Shown here: positions 52,600 through 62,741 of the stretch, in pieces | How the letters are laid out: each line of letters begins with the position of its first letter | Position numbering within the stretch: the first letter of the stretch is position 1 | NCBI GenBank assembly: GCA_963830485.1 | Contig: CAWHNE010000022.1 | Location: 124,001 to 188,000, forward strand | Length of the DNA stretch: 64,000 nt | Source: CAIWHR01 sp963830485 | GTDB lineage: Bacteria > Pseudomonadota > Gammaproteobacteria > Burkholderiales > Casimicrobiaceae | Direction: 5' to 3' | The notes under the pieces: model-generated | What the model saw: the letters and a program-made list of their open reading frames with translations, nothing else | Told to the model about the DNA's origin: nothing | Database searches by the model: none | Translations under genes and position numbers: made by a program

Positions 52600-53172
52600 T
52601 CATTCGCGGTAGGCCTCCACCGGGATGCGCAGTGCGATTTCGTCAGCCGGGTTCCCGATGTCGAGGCCGCTTTGCATGCCGAAATCGGAACGTTTGATCG
52701 TCGCCGTCGCGCTGGCACCGCACATCGGCTTCTTGTTGAACGGCTGCTCGCCGCAGCGGAACGTCAGGACCTTGAGCGATACGGGCTTGGTGACGCCAAG
52801 CATCGTCAGATCGCCGTCGACCGCCACCACGCGGTCGCCCTCGAGCACGACGCGCGACGACTTGAACGTGATCGTCGGGAATTTCTCGACGTTGAAGAAG
52901 CGCTCGCCCTTGACGATCGCGTCGAGCCTCGCGTCGTACGTGCGGACAGACGCCGGGTCGATCGCGATATCGACTGTGCCGGTCCTCGCCGCGCGGTCGA
53001 GCGTCACCTTGCCGGATAGCTTGGTGAAGCTCCCGAACTGGACCGACATGCCGATGTGGCTAGCCTCGAAGCTCGGCTGGGAGTGAACCGGGTCGAGCAC
53101 ATAGGTTTCCTGCGCCGTGGCAGGTAGCGCGATCACGGCGACGGCCGCGGCGACGAGCAAACGCGTTTTCAC
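52600..53172 (-). CDS. YceI-family periplasmic lipid-binding protein, copy 1
   Basis: 190 residues with a signal peptide (LLVAAAVAVIALPATAQ). YVLDPVHSQPSFEASHIGMS, KVTLDRAARTGTVDIAID, FFNVEKFPTITFKSS and DGDLTMLGVTKPVSL are YceI signatures; the barrel binds isoprenoid or fatty chains. Two Cys (RCGEQPFNKKPMCG) may form a disulphide. It is the second of a tandem pair on this strand. Confidence 0.92.
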   Translation of the reverse strand: MKTRLLVAAAVAVIALPATAQETYVLDPVHSQPSFEASHIGMSVQFGSFTKLSGKVTLDRAARTGTVDIAIDPASVRTYDARLDAIVKGERFFNVEKFPTITFKSSRVVLEGDRVVAVDGDLTMLGVTKPVSLKVLTFRCGEQPFNKKPMCGASATATIKRSDFGMQSGLDIGNPADEIALRIPVEAYRE

Positions 53173-53276
53173 TTTGATACCTCCCTTGGGTTGACCGCGC
53201 TCCGGGCGACATCCCGGCGCGCATGGAACTCCCCTTCGCTTGCCAACACGTCAAGATCCGGGATCATTCCACGGCC

Positions 53277-53843
53277 TCATTTCGCTGGCGACAGGACTAT
53301 CCGGAGGCGGACCGCGACCTCGTTCGCGACGGTGTCGGTGTCCGCCCACAGTCCTTCGCCGACCTTGAAGTCGAGGCGCTTCAGGGTGAACGTTGCCTCG
53401 GCCATGCTGTTGCCAGCCGCATCCTTACTCATCGCGAATGGCACCACGATGGTCCGCGCGATGCCCTTGATCGACAGCTCGCCCGTGATCTCGTACTTGC
53501 CGCCACCACGGTCCGTGACCGACGTCGACGCGAAGTGCGCGATCGGGAACTTCGCCATGTCGAACCAAAGGCGGTCGCGTACCTCGCGCTCGGACTCCTC
53601 GCTCGCGAGATCGATACTGACGAGGTCGATGTCGAAGACCGCCCGCGAGTTCGCCGCGTCCTTCGGCAGGAACACGACGTCGGCCTTCCACTTCCGGAAC
53701 CGCCCCTCGACGTTCACGCCGAGCTGCTTCGCGACGAAGCGGATCTCGCTCTTGTCGACCAGCACGGCCTGTCCCCAGACAGGACCGGCCACGACGGTGA
53801 GGGCGAGCGCCAGCGCGGCGGGGACAGGCGAGAACGACGTCAT
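53277..53843 (-). CDS. YceI-family periplasmic protein, copy 2
   Basis: 188 residues; signal peptide (ALALALTVVAGPVWGQ) then VDKSEIRFVAKQLGVNVEGRF, LWFDMAKFPIAHFAS and ELSIKGIARTIVVPF. A diverged paralogue of the next gene, 104 bp apart; in many Betaproteobacteria such pairs adjoin a cytochrome b561 gene, which is absent here. Confidence 0.9.
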   Translation of the reverse strand: MTSFSPVPAALALALTVVAGPVWGQAVLVDKSEIRFVAKQLGVNVEGRFRKWKADVVFLPKDAANSRAVFDIDLVSIDLASEESEREVRDRLWFDMAKFPIAHFASTSVTDRGGGKYEITGELSIKGIARTIVVPFAMSKDAAGNSMAEATFTLKRLDFKVGEGLWADTDTVANEVAVRLRIVLSPAK

Positions 53844-53962
53844 GTTCAGTTCCTAATAAGAGCGCGCGGGCAGCCCATGCGACAGCGACGGCGCGCCGCG
53901 GTTCCACGCGCCCGCGCTGCCGTCGCGGCGCCCGGACGCCGCGGCGCCCGGACGTCACGGCA

Positions 53963-54565
53963 CTACTTCCCGAGCTGGCCCGCGAGCGTGCGCAGGCCGG
54001 TGAGCAGCATCTCGACCGCGAGCGCCGTCAGCACGAGGCCCATCAGCCGCTCGAACGCGATCATTGCGCGCTCGCCGAGCCAGCGCTGCAGCCGGTCCGC
54101 GGCGGCGAGCACGAGGGTCGTCACCGCCATCGCAAGCGTCAGCGCGAGTATCCAACTCGCGATCCTCGCCGGGTCGCGCGAGGCCATCAGCATCACGGTC
54201 GCGAGCGCGGAGGGTCCCGCGATCGAGGGAATCGCGAGCGGGACGAGGAACGGCTCGGCGCCGGGCGGATCGCCGAAGATGCCCTCGGGCCGCGGGAACA
54301 CCATCCGGATCGCGATCAGGAACAGGATGATCCCGCCCGCGATGGTCAACGACTCTTCCGACAGGTGCAGCCAGTGCAGGAACGTACGGCCGCCCAGCAT
54401 GAACGCGACGAGGATCACGTAGGCGGCAATGCACTCGCGCACGACGACCCGGACCCGGCGCTCGGGCGCGACGCCCTTCATCGCCGCGACGACGACCGGC
54501 ACGTTGCCGAACGGATCGATGACGAGAACGAGCAGGATCGTCGCGGAGAAGAGCTCGGCGTTCAT
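53963..54565 (-). CDS. MarC-family integral membrane protein
   Basis: 200 residues with six membrane helices: FSATILLVLVIDPFGNVPV is the family's opening motif (conserved DPFGN), later FLVPLAIPSIAGPSALATVMLM and a matching second half. Function unknown; not linked to resistance despite the name. ATG 54565 begins at the first helix. It is divergent from the peptidase gene. Confidence 0.9.
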   Translation of the reverse strand: MNAELFSATILLVLVIDPFGNVPVVVAAMKGVAPERRVRVVVRECIAAYVILVAFMLGGRTFLHWLHLSEESLTIAGGIILFLIAIRMVFPRPEGIFGDPPGAEPFLVPLAIPSIAGPSALATVMLMASRDPARIASWILALTLAMAVTTLVLAAADRLQRWLGERAMIAFERLMGLVLTALAVEMLLTGLRTLAGQLGK

Positions 54566-54673
54566 CGGCGCGGGGCGCGGCTCGTCGCAAAGGCGCGCAG
54601 TATATCGCGCACCTGCGGGCGTCCGCCGCACCGGTGGCATAATTCCCTCTTTTTTTGCCTGCCCGGAGCGCCC

Positions 54674-56854
54674 ATGTCATCGCGTCCCACGATCCGCCTT
54701 TCGCAAGCGGCCCTTTTCCTTTGCTCGGCAAGCGCGGCCTTCGCGATCGCGCAGACCGCGCCGCCGGCAGCGCCGGTCCGGGACGTCGTCGAGACGCACT
54801 TCGGCGTCGAGGTCCACGATCCGTACCGGTACATGGAGGACACGAAGAATCCGGAAGTCGCCGCGTGGATGAAGGCGCAGGCGGACTACGCGCGCGAGGT
54901 CCTCGACCGCGTGCCGCAGCGGGCCAAGCTCCTCTCGGAGGTCGAGACGTACGGCGACGCCGCGGCCGCGCGGACCTACAACGTCCAGGTCAACAGCGAC
55001 CACATCTACTATTACAAGCGGCTCGCCAGCGAGAACCTCCCGAAGCTCTACGTGCGCAAGGGCATCGGCGGCACGGAGCGGCTGCTGGTCGACCCGGAGG
55101 CGATCAAGGGCCCGGAGGGCAAGCACTACGCGATCGACTGGTTCGCGCCGTCGCTCGACAACAAGTACGTCGCCTACGGCCTTTCGCTGGGCGGCTCCGA
55201 GCAGTCGGTGCTGCACGTGAAGGAAGTCGCGACCGGCAAGGAAACGGGCGACCTGATCGACCGCGCGAACTTCGGCCCGCCCGGGTGGACGAGCGACCAC
55301 CGGCTGCTCTACAACCGCCTGCAGAAGCTCGCTCCCGGGGCGCCGCCGACCGAGAAATACGTCGACAGCCGAGTCTACCTGCACACGCTCGGCAGCGATC
55401 CCGAGAAGGACGTCGCGGTCCTGGGCCCGGGCGTCACGCCGGGCATTTCGATCGATCGCGCCGCGATTTCGCTGGCGGGCACGGTTCCCGGCTCGCGCCA
55501 TGCCGTGGGTCTGGTCATCAACGGCGTCCAGCGCGAGATCACGTTGTACACGGCGACGCTCCGGTCGATCGGCGCCGGAAAGCCCGAATGGAGGAAGGTC
55601 GTCGACCCGAGCGACGAGGTGACCGACTTGAGCCTGATCGGCGACTCGCTCTACGTGCTCACGCACAAGGGCGCGTCGCGGTTCAAGGTGCTGAAGGTCG
55701 ACCTCAACGCCCCCGACCTCGCGAAGGCGCCGGTCGTCGTTCCGCCGAGCGAATCGGTGATCACCGGCCTCACCGCAGCGAAGGACGCGCTCTACGTGCG
55801 CCGCATGAACGGCTCGACGAGCGACCTGCTGCGCGTCGCGTACTCGGCCGGCGCGGCGCCGGTCGCGGTGAAGCTGCCGTTCGACGCCGACATCTCGACG
55901 CTCGCGGCCGACGTCCGCGTTCCCGGCGTCATCTACGAAGCGAGCGCCTGGACGCGCTTCGGCGGCTTCTATTTCTACGACCCGCAGGCCGGCACGGTGA
56001 CGGACACCAAGCTCCAGCCGCAAGGTCCCTATGACAATCCCGCCGACCTCGTCGCGACCGAAATCAAGGTCCCGTCGCACGACGGCACGCTCGTCCCGCT
56101 GTCGATCGTGCACATGAAGGACCTGAAGCTCGACGGCACGAACCCGACGATCGTCTACGGCTACGGCGCGTACGGCATCTCGACGACGCCCTACTTCCGC
56201 CCGACGTGGCTGCCGTGGCTCCAGCGCGGCGGCATCCTCGCGTACCCGCACGTTCGCGGCGGCGGCGAGTACGGCGAGGACTGGTACAAGGCCGGCTACA
56301 AGGCGACCAAGCCGAACACGTGGAAGGACGCGATCGCCTGCGCCGAGTGGCTCGTCGCCAACAAGTACACGTCGCCCGCGAAGATGTCGATCATGGGCGG
56401 CAGCGCCGGCGGCATCTTCGTCGGCCGCTCGATCACCGAGCGTCCCGATCTCTTCGGCGCGGCGGTCGACGAAGTCCCGGTCTCCGACTCGCTGCGGATG
56501 GAGTTCTCGGAAAACGGCGTGCCCAACATTCCCGAGTTCGGCACGGTCAAGACCGAAGAGGGGTTCAAGGCGCTCTACGCGATGAGCTCGTACCACTGGG
56601 TGAAGGACGGCACGCGGTATCCGGCGGTGCTCGTCACGACCGGCATCAACGACCCGCGCGTCGACGCGTGGCAAGCCGGCAAGATGGCCGCGCGGCTGCA
56701 GGCGGCGACGGCGAGCGGCAAGCCCGTGCTCCTGCGCATCGATTACGACGCCGGCCACGGGATAGGCTCGACGAAGAAGTCGCAGTACGCGGAGCGCGCG
56801 GACGTCATCGCCTTTCTGCTCTGGCAGGCCGGAATTCCCGGATTCCAGCCCTGA
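54674..56854 (+). CDS. exported prolyl oligopeptidase (S9A)
   Basis: 726 residues. Signal peptide (ALFLCSASAAFAIAQ), then the N-terminal DPYRYMEDTKNPEVAAWM, a seven-bladed propeller, and the catalytic domain with nucleophile Ser in MGGSAGGIFVGR, Asp in GINDPRVD and His in DAGHG. It cuts short peptides after proline, probably in the periplasm. ATG 54674 follows CCCGGAGCG. Confidence 0.94.
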   Translation: MSSRPTIRLSQAALFLCSASAAFAIAQTAPPAAPVRDVVETHFGVEVHDPYRYMEDTKNPEVAAWMKAQADYAREVLDRVPQRAKLLSEVETYGDAAAARTYNVQVNSDHIYYYKRLASENLPKLYVRKGIGGTERLLVDPEAIKGPEGKHYAIDWFAPSLDNKYVAYGLSLGGSEQSVLHVKEVATGKETGDLIDRANFGPPGWTSDHRLLYNRLQKLAPGAPPTEKYVDSRVYLHTLGSDPEKDVAVLGPGVTPGISIDRAAISLAGTVPGSRHAVGLVINGVQREITLYTATLRSIGAGKPEWRKVVDPSDEVTDLSLIGDSLYVLTHKGASRFKVLKVDLNAPDLAKAPVVVPPSESVITGLTAAKDALYVRRMNGSTSDLLRVAYSAGAAPVAVKLPFDADISTLAADVRVPGVIYEASAWTRFGGFYFYDPQAGTVTDTKLQPQGPYDNPADLVATEIKVPSHDGTLVPLSIVHMKDLKLDGTNPTIVYGYGAYGISTTPYFRPTWLPWLQRGGILAYPHVRGGGEYGEDWYKAGYKATKPNTWKDAIACAEWLVANKYTSPAKMSIMGGSAGGIFVGRSITERPDLFGAAVDEVPVSDSLRMEFSENGVPNIPEFGTVKTEEGFKALYAMSSYHWVKDGTRYPAVLVTTGINDPRVDAWQAGKMAARLQAATASGKPVLLRIDYDAGHGIGSTKKSQYAERADVIAFLLWQAGIPGFQP

Positions 56855-56981
56855 CGGAGAAAGTTGTCGGTAGCATGCGGGTCGGTATCGCCGGCGTCGT
56901 GGGCCCCCTTGCGTGCAGCGACAGCGCAGCGATCGGTACGGAGAGCAGGCCAGACACTCTCCAATTCCCCCATACTGGCCA

Positions 56982-58316
56982 CTAATGCAGCTTGACGCGC
57001 GGCTCGAGCCGCTGCCGGACGACGCGGCTCACCGTGTCGATCGCCACGCGGACGAAGCCGAAGATCGACACCTGATGCAGCTTGTAGAGCGACGCATACA
57101 TCCAGCGCGCGATCAGGCCCTGCACCAGCATGCTGCCGCCGATCAGCCTGCCCATCAGGCTACCGACGGCGGACAGCTCGCCCAGCGACACGAGCGATCC
57201 GAAGTCGCGGAACCTGAACACCGGCAGCGGCCGGCCGGCGAGCCGCGCCTCCATCGATTTCACGAGCAGCGCCGCCTGCTGGCGGGCGACCTGCGCGCGC
57301 GGGGGCAGGATGGCGTTCGGTTTGCCTGACTCGGGCCACGGACACGCGGCGCAGTCGCCGAGCGCGAAGATCGTCGGATCGCGCGTCGTCACGAGTGTGG
57401 TCTCGACGACGAGCTGGTGCGCGCGATTGACTTCGAGGCCGTCGAGCTCGGCCAGCACCGGAGGTGCCTGGATTCCCGCGGCCCAGACGACGAGATCCGC
57501 GGGGAAGAATCCGCCCGCCGCAGTGTGCACGCCGGCCGTGTCGACGCTGGTCACCTTTTCGCCCGTGCGCACCGTCACGGCGAGGCGTCCGAGCAGCCCG
57601 GTCGCGGCCTCGGCGATGCGCTCCGGCAGCGGCGGCAGGATCCGCGGCGCCGCCTCGACGATCGTGAGCCGGATGTCGCGCTCGGGCTTCAGGTAGTCGA
57701 GGCCGTAGCTCGCGAACGCGCGCGTGCAGTTCCTGATCTCGGCCGCGAGCTCGACGCCGGTCGCGCCGGCGCCGATGATGACGATGTCCACAGTGGCCGA
57801 TTCGCCCCGCGACGCACGGCCCTCGGCGCGCACGCAGGCGGCGACGAGGCGCCGGTGGAAGCGCTCCGCATCGAGCGCGGTGTCGAGCGAGATCGAGTGC
57901 AGGGCCACCCCCGGCACGCCGAAATCGTTGCCGACACTCCCGACGCAGAAGATCAGCGTGTCGTACGGCAGCACGCCGGCCGGAAGGATCTCCTCGCCGT
58001 CGTCGTCGAGCACTGCCGCGAGCTTCAGTTCGCGGCGCGCGCGGTCGAGTCCGGTGACGGCGCCGACGCGGAACCGGAAGTGGTGCCAGTGCGCCATCAG
58101 GAAGTAGTCGACGTCGTGCAGGTCGGCGTCGAGCCGTCCGGCGGCGACCTCGTGCAGGAGCGGCTTCCACAGGTGCGTCGCGAAGCGGTCGACGAGCGTG
58201 ACGGTGGCGCGGCCGCGACGGCCGAGGGTGCGGCCGAGCTTCGTCGCGAGCGGCAGCCCGGCAGCGCCGCCGCCGACGATGACGATCCGATGCGCGTCAG
58301 GAACGTTCGCGTTCAT
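56982..58316 (-). CDS. ndh: type II NADH:quinone oxidoreductase (NDH-2)
   Basis: 444 residues. FAD site RIVIVGGGAAGLPLATKLG and NADH site IVIIGAGATGVELAAEI; FALGDCAACP binds the flavin, and an amphipathic C-terminal tail with aromatic residues (RWMYASLYKLHQVSIFGF) anchors it to the membrane. It passes electrons from NADH to quinone without proton pumping. It ends close to the peptidase and begins 26 bp from ggt. Confidence 0.9.
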   Translation of the reverse strand: MNANVPDAHRIVIVGGGAAGLPLATKLGRTLGRRGRATVTLVDRFATHLWKPLLHEVAAGRLDADLHDVDYFLMAHWHHFRFRVGAVTGLDRARRELKLAAVLDDDGEEILPAGVLPYDTLIFCVGSVGNDFGVPGVALHSISLDTALDAERFHRRLVAACVRAEGRASRGESATVDIVIIGAGATGVELAAEIRNCTRAFASYGLDYLKPERDIRLTIVEAAPRILPPLPERIAEAATGLLGRLAVTVRTGEKVTSVDTAGVHTAAGGFFPADLVVWAAGIQAPPVLAELDGLEVNRAHQLVVETTLVTTRDPTIFALGDCAACPWPESGKPNAILPPRAQVARQQAALLVKSMEARLAGRPLPVFRFRDFGSLVSLGELSAVGSLMGRLIGGSMLVQGLIARWMYASLYKLHQVSIFGFVRVAIDTVSRVVRQRLEPRVKLH

Positions 58317-58342
58317 CGTTGCACCGCGCGTGTCCTCGCACG

Positions 58343-60100
58343 TCAGTCCCCCATGACCACGCCTTCGCGGCGCGGGTCCGCGCCGCCGATCCAGCCGTGC
58401 TTCGTGCGGACGATCGTCTGGACGCCGCTCGGGTCCGCGACCACCGCCGTCGCGTGGCCCAGCGCTTCGAGCCGCGGCGCGAGCGCCGCGACGGGCGTTC
58501 CCGCCTCGAGCTCCGTCGGTCCGTTGCGGCTGCCGAAGTTGGGCAGCGCAAGCGCGGCCTGGGGATCGAGCTTCCAGTCGAGCACGCCCACGAGCGACTT
58601 GATCACATGGTTGACGATCGCCGGTCCGCCTCCCGAGCCCGTCACCATGTAGATGCGGCCGGCGCCGTCGTAGACAATGGTCGGCGCCATCGACGAGCGG
58701 GGCCGCTTGCCGGGCTCGACACGGTTCGCGACGGGCTCACCGCCGATCGTCGGGGCGAAGGAGAAGTCGGTCAGCTCGTTGTTGAGGAGGAATCCTCCGT
58801 CGGTCAAGAGGTGGCTGCCGAACGCCCATTCGATCGTCGTCGTCATCGCGACGGCATTGCCCGCCTCGTCGACGATCGAGAGATGCGACGTCGCCGGCAG
58901 TTCGAGCGCCTCGTGCACCCCCCACGACGCCCCGTGGACCGGCGCGGGAGGCGGATGGCCCGGCGCGGCCTTCCCGAGACTGGCGTCCGCGCGGATCAGC
59001 CGCGAACGCTCGCGGAGGTAGTCGCGGTCGAGGAGCCCGGGGGGCAGCGCGACGAAGGCCGGGTCCGCCACGTACGCCGCGCGGTCGGCAAAGGCGAGAC
59101 GCCCCGCCTCGCTCACGAAGTGGACGCTCCAGAACGTCGCGGGTCCCATCGCCGCGACGTCGAAGGGCTCGAGCATGCCAAGCATCTGCAGCACCGTCGT
59201 GCCGCCCGAGGACGGCGGCGGCATCCCGCACACCTCGTACACGCGATACGCCGCGCAGACGGGTGAGCGCACCTCGACCTTGTAGTTCGCGAGATCCGCG
59301 AGTGTGAGATCGCCCGGATTCGCCGCGAACGAAGCGGCTGTTTCGACGACGTCGCGCGCGATCTCGCCGCGATAGAACGCACCGGCACCGCCTTCGGCGA
59401 TCGCGCGCAGCGTCCGCGCGTACGCTGGATTGCGCAGGACCGTTCCCGCCGCACGCGGGCTGCCGTCCCGCTCGAGGAAGTACGCGCGCGCGCGCGGCTG
59501 GACGAAGTGCGGCCGTTCCGCCGCGATGAGCGCCGCGAGCCGCGGCGAGATCGCGAAACCGCGCTCCGATAGCGCGATCGCCGGCGCGAACAGCTGCGCC
59601 CACGGCAGCTTCCCGTGGCGCTTGTGCACTTCGCCGAGCAGCGCCACCGTGCCGGGCACGCCGACCGAGCGCCCGCCGACAACCGCCGCCATGAAATGAA
59701 GCGGCTTGCCGTCCGCATCGAGAAAGCGATCGGGTCGTGCCGCGGCAGGTGCGGTCTCGCGGCCGTCGTACGCGATCAGGCGGCCGCGCCTCGCATCGTG
59801 GACCAGCATGAACGCGCCGCCGCCGATGCCGCTCGACTGCGGCTCGACCAGGTTCAGCACGAGCTGCACGGCGATCGCCGCGTCGACGGCGCTGCCGCCC
59901 TGCCGGAGGATCCGGTAGCCCGTCTCGACAGCCAGCGGATTCGCGGCCGCGACCATGAAGCTCCGGCTTCGCACCGCCGCCTTGTGGTTCCAGCCCGACG
60001 CGTGGTCGGGCGCCGGCTCCTGGGCGTGCGCGGCGAGCGCGACGAGCGCGACGGCGGCGAGAGCGAACGGCATGCGCAAAGAGGATACGTAGCGGTTCAT
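58343..60100 (-). CDS. ggt: gamma-glutamyltransferase
   Basis: 585 residues. Signal peptide, large subunit with SGIGGGAFMLVHDA and YDGRETAPAAA, then the self-cleavage site before the nucleophile Thr in LPATSHLSIVDEAGNAVAM and the GSGGGPAIVNH loop. It removes gamma-glutamyl groups from glutathione in the periplasm. Same direction as ndh. Confidence 0.93.
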   Translation of the reverse strand: MNRYVSSLRMPFALAAVALVALAAHAQEPAPDHASGWNHKAAVRSRSFMVAAANPLAVETGYRILRQGGSAVDAAIAVQLVLNLVEPQSSGIGGGAFMLVHDARRGRLIAYDGRETAPAAARPDRFLDADGKPLHFMAAVVGGRSVGVPGTVALLGEVHKRHGKLPWAQLFAPAIALSERGFAISPRLAALIAAERPHFVQPRARAYFLERDGSPRAAGTVLRNPAYARTLRAIAEGGAGAFYRGEIARDVVETAASFAANPGDLTLADLANYKVEVRSPVCAAYRVYEVCGMPPPSSGGTTVLQMLGMLEPFDVAAMGPATFWSVHFVSEAGRLAFADRAAYVADPAFVALPPGLLDRDYLRERSRLIRADASLGKAAPGHPPPAPVHGASWGVHEALELPATSHLSIVDEAGNAVAMTTTIEWAFGSHLLTDGGFLLNNELTDFSFAPTIGGEPVANRVEPGKRPRSSMAPTIVYDGAGRIYMVTGSGGGPAIVNHVIKSLVGVLDWKLDPQAALALPNFGSRNGPTELEAGTPVAALAPRLEALGHATAVVADPSGVQTIVRTKHGWIGGADPRREGVVMGD

Positions 60101-60133
60101 GACGCCGGCGCGGGGGCCCGCGACCGACCGCGG

Positions 60134-60893
60134 CTATCGGTCCGCAGTGATCGCGCGGACCGCATTGCCGAAAAGCTCGTAGAGCGCGTAGTAGCTTCCC
60201 TGCAAGCCCCGAACGCTCGGAACGAAATCGCGCCACGACCGAGTTCCACTTGCTGCGATCCCGGTCGGCGCAGCGATGGTTTCGATCCCCGCCGCAGCGA
60301 ATTCGGCTGTGGACCGCGGCATGTCGAATCCGTGCGCCACGAGAACGACCCGCCCGATTCCGGCCGCATGCAGGATTTCGGCAGAGCGGACCGCGTTCTC
60401 GTGCGTGTTGCGCGACCGGTCCTCCGCCCACTTGACCTCGACTCCGTACTCTCCGGCCAGCGCTTCGCTGCATGAGCTTGGCTTCGGTTTCACCACCGTC
60501 CACCGATCCGCCCGACACCAGAACCGGGAGGCCGGTGAGTCGTGCGACGCGCGCGCCGTAGCGGACTCGTTCGAGCGTCAGCTGCCCCAGCGTGTCTCCA
60601 CCGTACTCGGCGGCGTCGCGGCGCGTGCCGCCGCCCAGGATCACGATCGCTCGCGCGGTCGCTGCGCGTTCGAGGTCGAGTGGTGGCGAGGTGTCGACGA
60701 AACGCAAAAGCAGGAGGCCGACGGCCGGAATCGAGAGAAGAAACAACAGCGCAACGCCGGTGAGCGCGAGGGCGCGTCCGGTCCGGGGCTGGCGGCGCAG
60801 CAGGCCGATGCCGAGCAGCGCGAGCAGCAACGGTCCTGTCGGCGGCAGGACCAGCGCCTTGAACAGCGCCCTCAGCCAGTACGGATCGAGCAT
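60134..60893 (-). pseudogene. YdcF/ElyC-like DUF218 membrane protein, one-base frameshift
   Basis: Two frames make one protein. The first gives MLDPYWLRALFKALVLPPTG, membrane helices and the DUF218 start (ARAIVILGGGTRRDAAEYGG, GLPVLVSGGSVDGGETEAKL); after a shift near 60472 the second goes on with EALAGEYGVEVKWAEDRSRN, THENAVRS and VVLVAHGFDMPRS. One surplus C in ATGCAGC explains it. ElyC/SanA relatives influence envelope carrier lipids. Either assembly error or decay. Confidence 0.8.
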
Positions 60894-61007
60894 GTGGCGC
60901 AGCGATCCGGAATGGAACGGCACCGCGGGAGCGTTCCGCGACACGCGCGCGTTGCAACATGTCCTGATCGGATCATCCGTCGACCCTACGCGTGCGCCAG
61001 TCCGACG

Positions 61008-61793
61008 TTACCGCGCTTTCTCCAGCAGACTCCGCAGGTGCGCCGACGGAACGGCGTAGGTGATGCCGCTCGGCTGCGTCAGCGCGGCCTCCTTGGTCCC
61101 CTTGACGAACACCATGTTGACGATGCCCAGCACCTCGCCCGAATCGGGATCGTAGACCGGGCTGCCGCTGTTGCCCGGATACGCGGTCGCGTCGAGCTGG
61201 AACACCGGAAACGCGCCGCTCGTGAGGCGCCGGATCACCTGCGGGTCGAGCTCGGCCGATCGCGCCTGGGGAATCGCGATCGGCGTGACTGCCGCGATCA
61301 TGCCGCGATGCGTTGCCGGAAACGGACCGAGCGCCGCACCGATGGGAAAGCCGGTGAACAGGATCATCTGGCCGGCCTTGACGCCGCCCGAGTCACGGAG
61401 CGCGAGGGGCGCGAGCTTGTCGCCGGAAAGCTTCAGGAGCGCGAGGTCGGACCCGGGATCGATCGCCACTTGCTTGGCCTCGCGGAATCGCGCCCGCTCG
61501 TCACCGGGGCTCGGCACGAGGATGCCGAGCACTTCGAGCTTCGACGGATCGAGCACGCCCGGCAGCACGTGGGCGTTCGTCGCGACGAGCGTGCCGTCGC
61601 CGACGACGAAGCCCGTGCCGCGAAACTGGAACTGCGGCGTCCGCGTGCGCTCGAACGTGCCGATGGCGACGATCGAGCCCTTGACGCGGTCGATCGTGGC
61701 GATCGCGTCGGCCGCCGCCGGCGGCGCGGCGAAGCAGGCAGGCGGGAACCGCGAGCACGGCCATCGGCGTGCGCAGCCGCAGGATGCATGCAA
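61008..61793 (-). CDS. exported trypsin-like serine protease
   Basis: About 261 residues of the S1 (S1C-like) fold without PDZ domain. Triad: His in VATNAHVLPG, Asp in GSDLALLKL, Ser in YPGNSGSPVYD. The N-terminus in this frame is odd; one base more or less near 61737 joins it to MNPIVACILRLRTPMAVLAV from ATG 61806, a proper signal peptide ending AAPPAAADA. So the true start is probably 61806 and the sequence has one indel there. Follows the transglycosylase gene with the same direction. Confidence 0.85.
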   Translation of the reverse strand: MHASCGCARRWPCSRFPPACFAAPPAAADAIATIDRVKGSIVAIGTFERTRTPQFQFRGTGFVVGDGTLVATNAHVLPGVLDPSKLEVLGILVPSPGDERARFREAKQVAIDPGSDLALLKLSGDKLAPLALRDSGGVKAGQMILFTGFPIGAALGPFPATHRGMIAAVTPIAIPQARSAELDPQVIRRLTSGAFPVFQLDATAYPGNSGSPVYDPDSGEVLGIVNMVFVKGTKEAALTQPSGITYAVPSAHLRSLLEKAR

Positions 61794-61817
61794 CGATCGG
61801 GTTCATGTCGGACTCCG

Positions 61818-62741
61818 CTACTGCGGCGCAAAGATCGGCGACGGCGCGACCACCTGCGAATCGTACGCGTGCCGCTCGCTGCGGTAGAGGCGCAGCACGC
61901 GGCGCACGTAGTCGCGCGTCTCGGCGTACGGCGGGATGCCCCGGTACCGGTCGACCGCCGCCTCGCCTGCATTGTAGGCCGCGGCGACGAGCGGAACGCG
62001 CCCCTGATAGTACGCGAGGAGCCAGCGCAGGTAGGCGAGCCCGCCGCGGACGTTGTCCCTGGCGTCGAAGGGGTTCGTGACGTTGAACCGGCTGGCGGTT
62101 TCGGGCACGAGCTGCATCAGCCCGCGCGCGTTCTTCACCGACACCGCGCGCGATTCGAAGTTCGACTCGACCTGGATCAGCGACAGCGCGAGCCGCGGCT
62201 CCACGTCGTAGCGCGGAGCGAGCGCCGTCACCAGATCCGCGATCTGCCGCTTCCACGCCGGGAGATCGGCGAACGGGTCCGGGGTCGCGGCGAGCGAGGG
62301 CTCCTCGTCGATCCACGCGGGCTCCGGCGCGCCCATGCATTCGGGCAGCGGGCCGCGACCGTGATCGACGAACCGGAGGGCCTTGGCTGCTCCCGCATGC
62401 CCGGCCGCGGCCGCCATGCCCAGCAACGATGCCGCCACGGCGTCGTCGCGCGCGACACCGCGTCCCATCGCGTACATCCAACCGAGCCCGTACTGCGCGT
62501 CTGCGTCGCCCTCGCGCGCGGCCTCGCAGTAGAGCGCCGCGGCCCTTGCCGAATCCTTCGGCACACCCTCGCCGTGCTCGTAGGCCCGCGCCATCGCGAC
62601 GCGATCGGACAGAGGGCTCCGCGACGCCGGCGCGTCGGATTCCGCGGCGCACGCGAAATGCGTGCACGCAAACGCGACGATCAGCGCCGCGGCCTTGTCC
62701 CGGCGCCGGACGGCCGGACCGCGTCGCGCCTCACGCCGCAC
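61818..62741 (-). CDS. Sel1-repeat plus lytic transglycosylase (SLT) protein
   Basis: 307 residues. GTG start 62741 overlapping the epimerase gene by 11 bp, lipoprotein-like or ordinary signal (AALIVAFACTHFACAAE), two Sel1 repeats (ARAYEHGEGVPKDSARAAALY, YGLGWMYAMGRGVARDD) and an SLT domain with the catalytic Glu in LIQVESNFESRAVS, GLMQLVPETASRF and AAYNAGEAAVDRY. It cuts peptidoglycan, perhaps to make room for an export machine of the polysaccharide next door. Confidence 0.88.
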   Translation of the reverse strand: MRREARRGPAVRRRDKAAALIVAFACTHFACAAESDAPASRSPLSDRVAMARAYEHGEGVPKDSARAAALYCEAAREGDADAQYGLGWMYAMGRGVARDDAVAASLLGMAAAAGHAGAAKALRFVDHGRGPLPECMGAPEPAWIDEEPSLAATPDPFADLPAWKRQIADLVTALAPRYDVEPRLALSLIQVESNFESRAVSVKNARGLMQLVPETASRFNVTNPFDARDNVRGGLAYLRWLLAYYQGRVPLVAAAYNAGEAAVDRYRGIPPYAETRDYVRRVLRLYRSERHAYDSQVVAPSPIFAPQ

